From NCBI RefSeq assembly GCF_015832195.1, contig NC_052018.1, forward strand, positions 59,581,666 through 59,645,665: a stretch of 64,000 bases of DNA, read 5' to 3'. The DNA is from Motacilla alba alba (taxonomy: Eukaryota > Chordata > Aves > Passeriformes > Motacillidae). This document shows, piece after piece, positions 62,992 through 64,000 of this stretch. The position numbers and the translations under genes were made by a program. Every line of letters starts with the position of its first letter. Position 1 is the first letter of the stretch. The notes beneath the pieces were generated by a model. It was not told the DNA's origin and made no database searches. It saw only the letters and a program-made list of their open reading frames with translations.

Positions 62992-64000
62992 GTTTGTTTG
63001 GGTTTTTTTTGTTGGTTTGTTTATTTCTGAGTGGGTAAATTGCATTATGAAACATTATAGGCCGAGAGCTAGATAGAACCAGGTTAAAATTTGTTTTATT
63101 CCCTGGGTCTTAATGTTTCATATTGGTTGGGTGTTTTTGAGGTTTAGAATCAACCAATAGAGAACATCAGCACAGGGAGAAATGTAGGCTATGTGAACTG
63201 TTTCTTTCAAGGCATTAATCCAAATATTAATGCTTGTGACTTCAAAATAGATTGTATTTGCAAAACTTCAGTCCAGACAAGCCTCTGAATCTGTAAACAG
63301 CAGAGATACAGTTTTCTATACTTAGCAGGGAAAGGAGGGGTTTAGGCTTTTTTCTGCTTAGCTCACAAGAGCATTATAATGTGGTAAATTTATCAAAGGA
63401 GAGGGAATGGATGAGCAGTATCTGGTGTAGAGTGCATTGTTCCAGAATTAGACAGAAAATTATCAGCAAAGAGAGCCCTACTCCTGATGTCTCACCTAAA
63501 GGAAAAAGTGGCATTGCAGTTTAATTCCAGAGACCATCAGATGTCTGTTTGCTGTAGTTAGAAATGTTGTGAATGGCACAAGAGAGAGACAGAGAGGTGC
63601 TTTGGTTGAGGGTTTGAAAGACCTGGTACAACTGAGCTTATGATAGGGCAAGTTTCCTCCATCCTGTTTAGTTTTGTCATCTGAGATAATTGTTTAGAGT
63701 TGTTTTAGAGATTTTAGAAGACTTAATCATGATGCTTTGTAAACAGGTGATGAGAGTGTTTATTCAACTTTTCATTATTTTTAATTGCTTCAGCATTGTT
63801 TGCTGTTACTAACAGAAGAAACTTGACGTTGTTGTCAATACCGTGCTGTTGTTAATACTGCTATCTACTACCATGTATGCTGCTAGTTATCACAAAATCC
63901 AGACTTTGTGATAGACTTTGTTGCAGGAATCCATTGCACAACCCTGACAAAGGCACCTTTTAGGAAGTTCAGGCCTATGGGCAATTTGGACATCACAGGG
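62992..64000. other. Probable second intron, no gene seen
   Basis: AT-rich sequence beginning with a T/G-rich low-complexity start (about 62992-63025). No exon or repeat family was recognised up to the window edge. Confidence 0.5.

Noticed and set aside
1..64000. tRNA, rRNA, CRISPR array, operon or intact endogenous retrovirus
   Set aside because: A by-eye search found no tRNA box pattern, spaced direct repeats, gag/pol motifs or paired long terminal repeats. A tRNAscan or RepeatMasker run would be decisive.

Overview
The window looks like nuclear DNA from a bird. The best evidence is a set of CR1 retrotransposon 3' ends, three of which finish in the typical avian tail resembling ATTCTATGATTCT. 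Other support is AT-rich, CpG-poor noncoding DNA broken by sharp CpG islands, plus long T/G-rich low-complexity tracts. The species cannot be fixed from the sequence; other sauropsids also carry CR1, so 'bird' is likely but not certain. No bacterial-style operon, CRISPR array, tRNA, rRNA or intact mobile-element gene was seen.

Bases 1 to about 32,380 look intergenic (or intronic to a gene I cannot see). They hold four CR1 fragments, a 330-bp T/G-rich tract that runs straight into a small CpG-rich block at 7869-8060, and a second CpG-rich block at 8387-8620. Short open frames are scattered on both strands, but none has the length, codon pattern or splice context of a gene.

Bases 32,385-33,260 are a strong CpG island, read here as the promoter and first exon of a plus-strand gene that continues past the right edge. 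A consensus splice donor (CAG|GTAAGAG) follows base 32747. The next well-supported exon is 30 kb downstream at 62849-62991: a good acceptor, three CpGs in its first 20 bases, and stops in all three frames. This fits a 5' untranslated exon with the main coding sequence beyond the window. I do not recognise the gene.

The 30-kb intron holds two more CR1 fragments, microsatellites, a second G-rich tract and a hairpin-forming inverted repeat. It also has a GC-richer patch at 36.93-37.47 kb with two splice-flanked open frames, one per strand, and a perfect GTCTAGAC palindrome. An open frame of 64 codons runs from an ATG in exon 1 across the proposed 30-kb splice to a stop in exon 2. It is the most testable unexpected observation, and could be an upstream ORF or chance. 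I found no convincing evidence of a previously undescribed multi-gene system.
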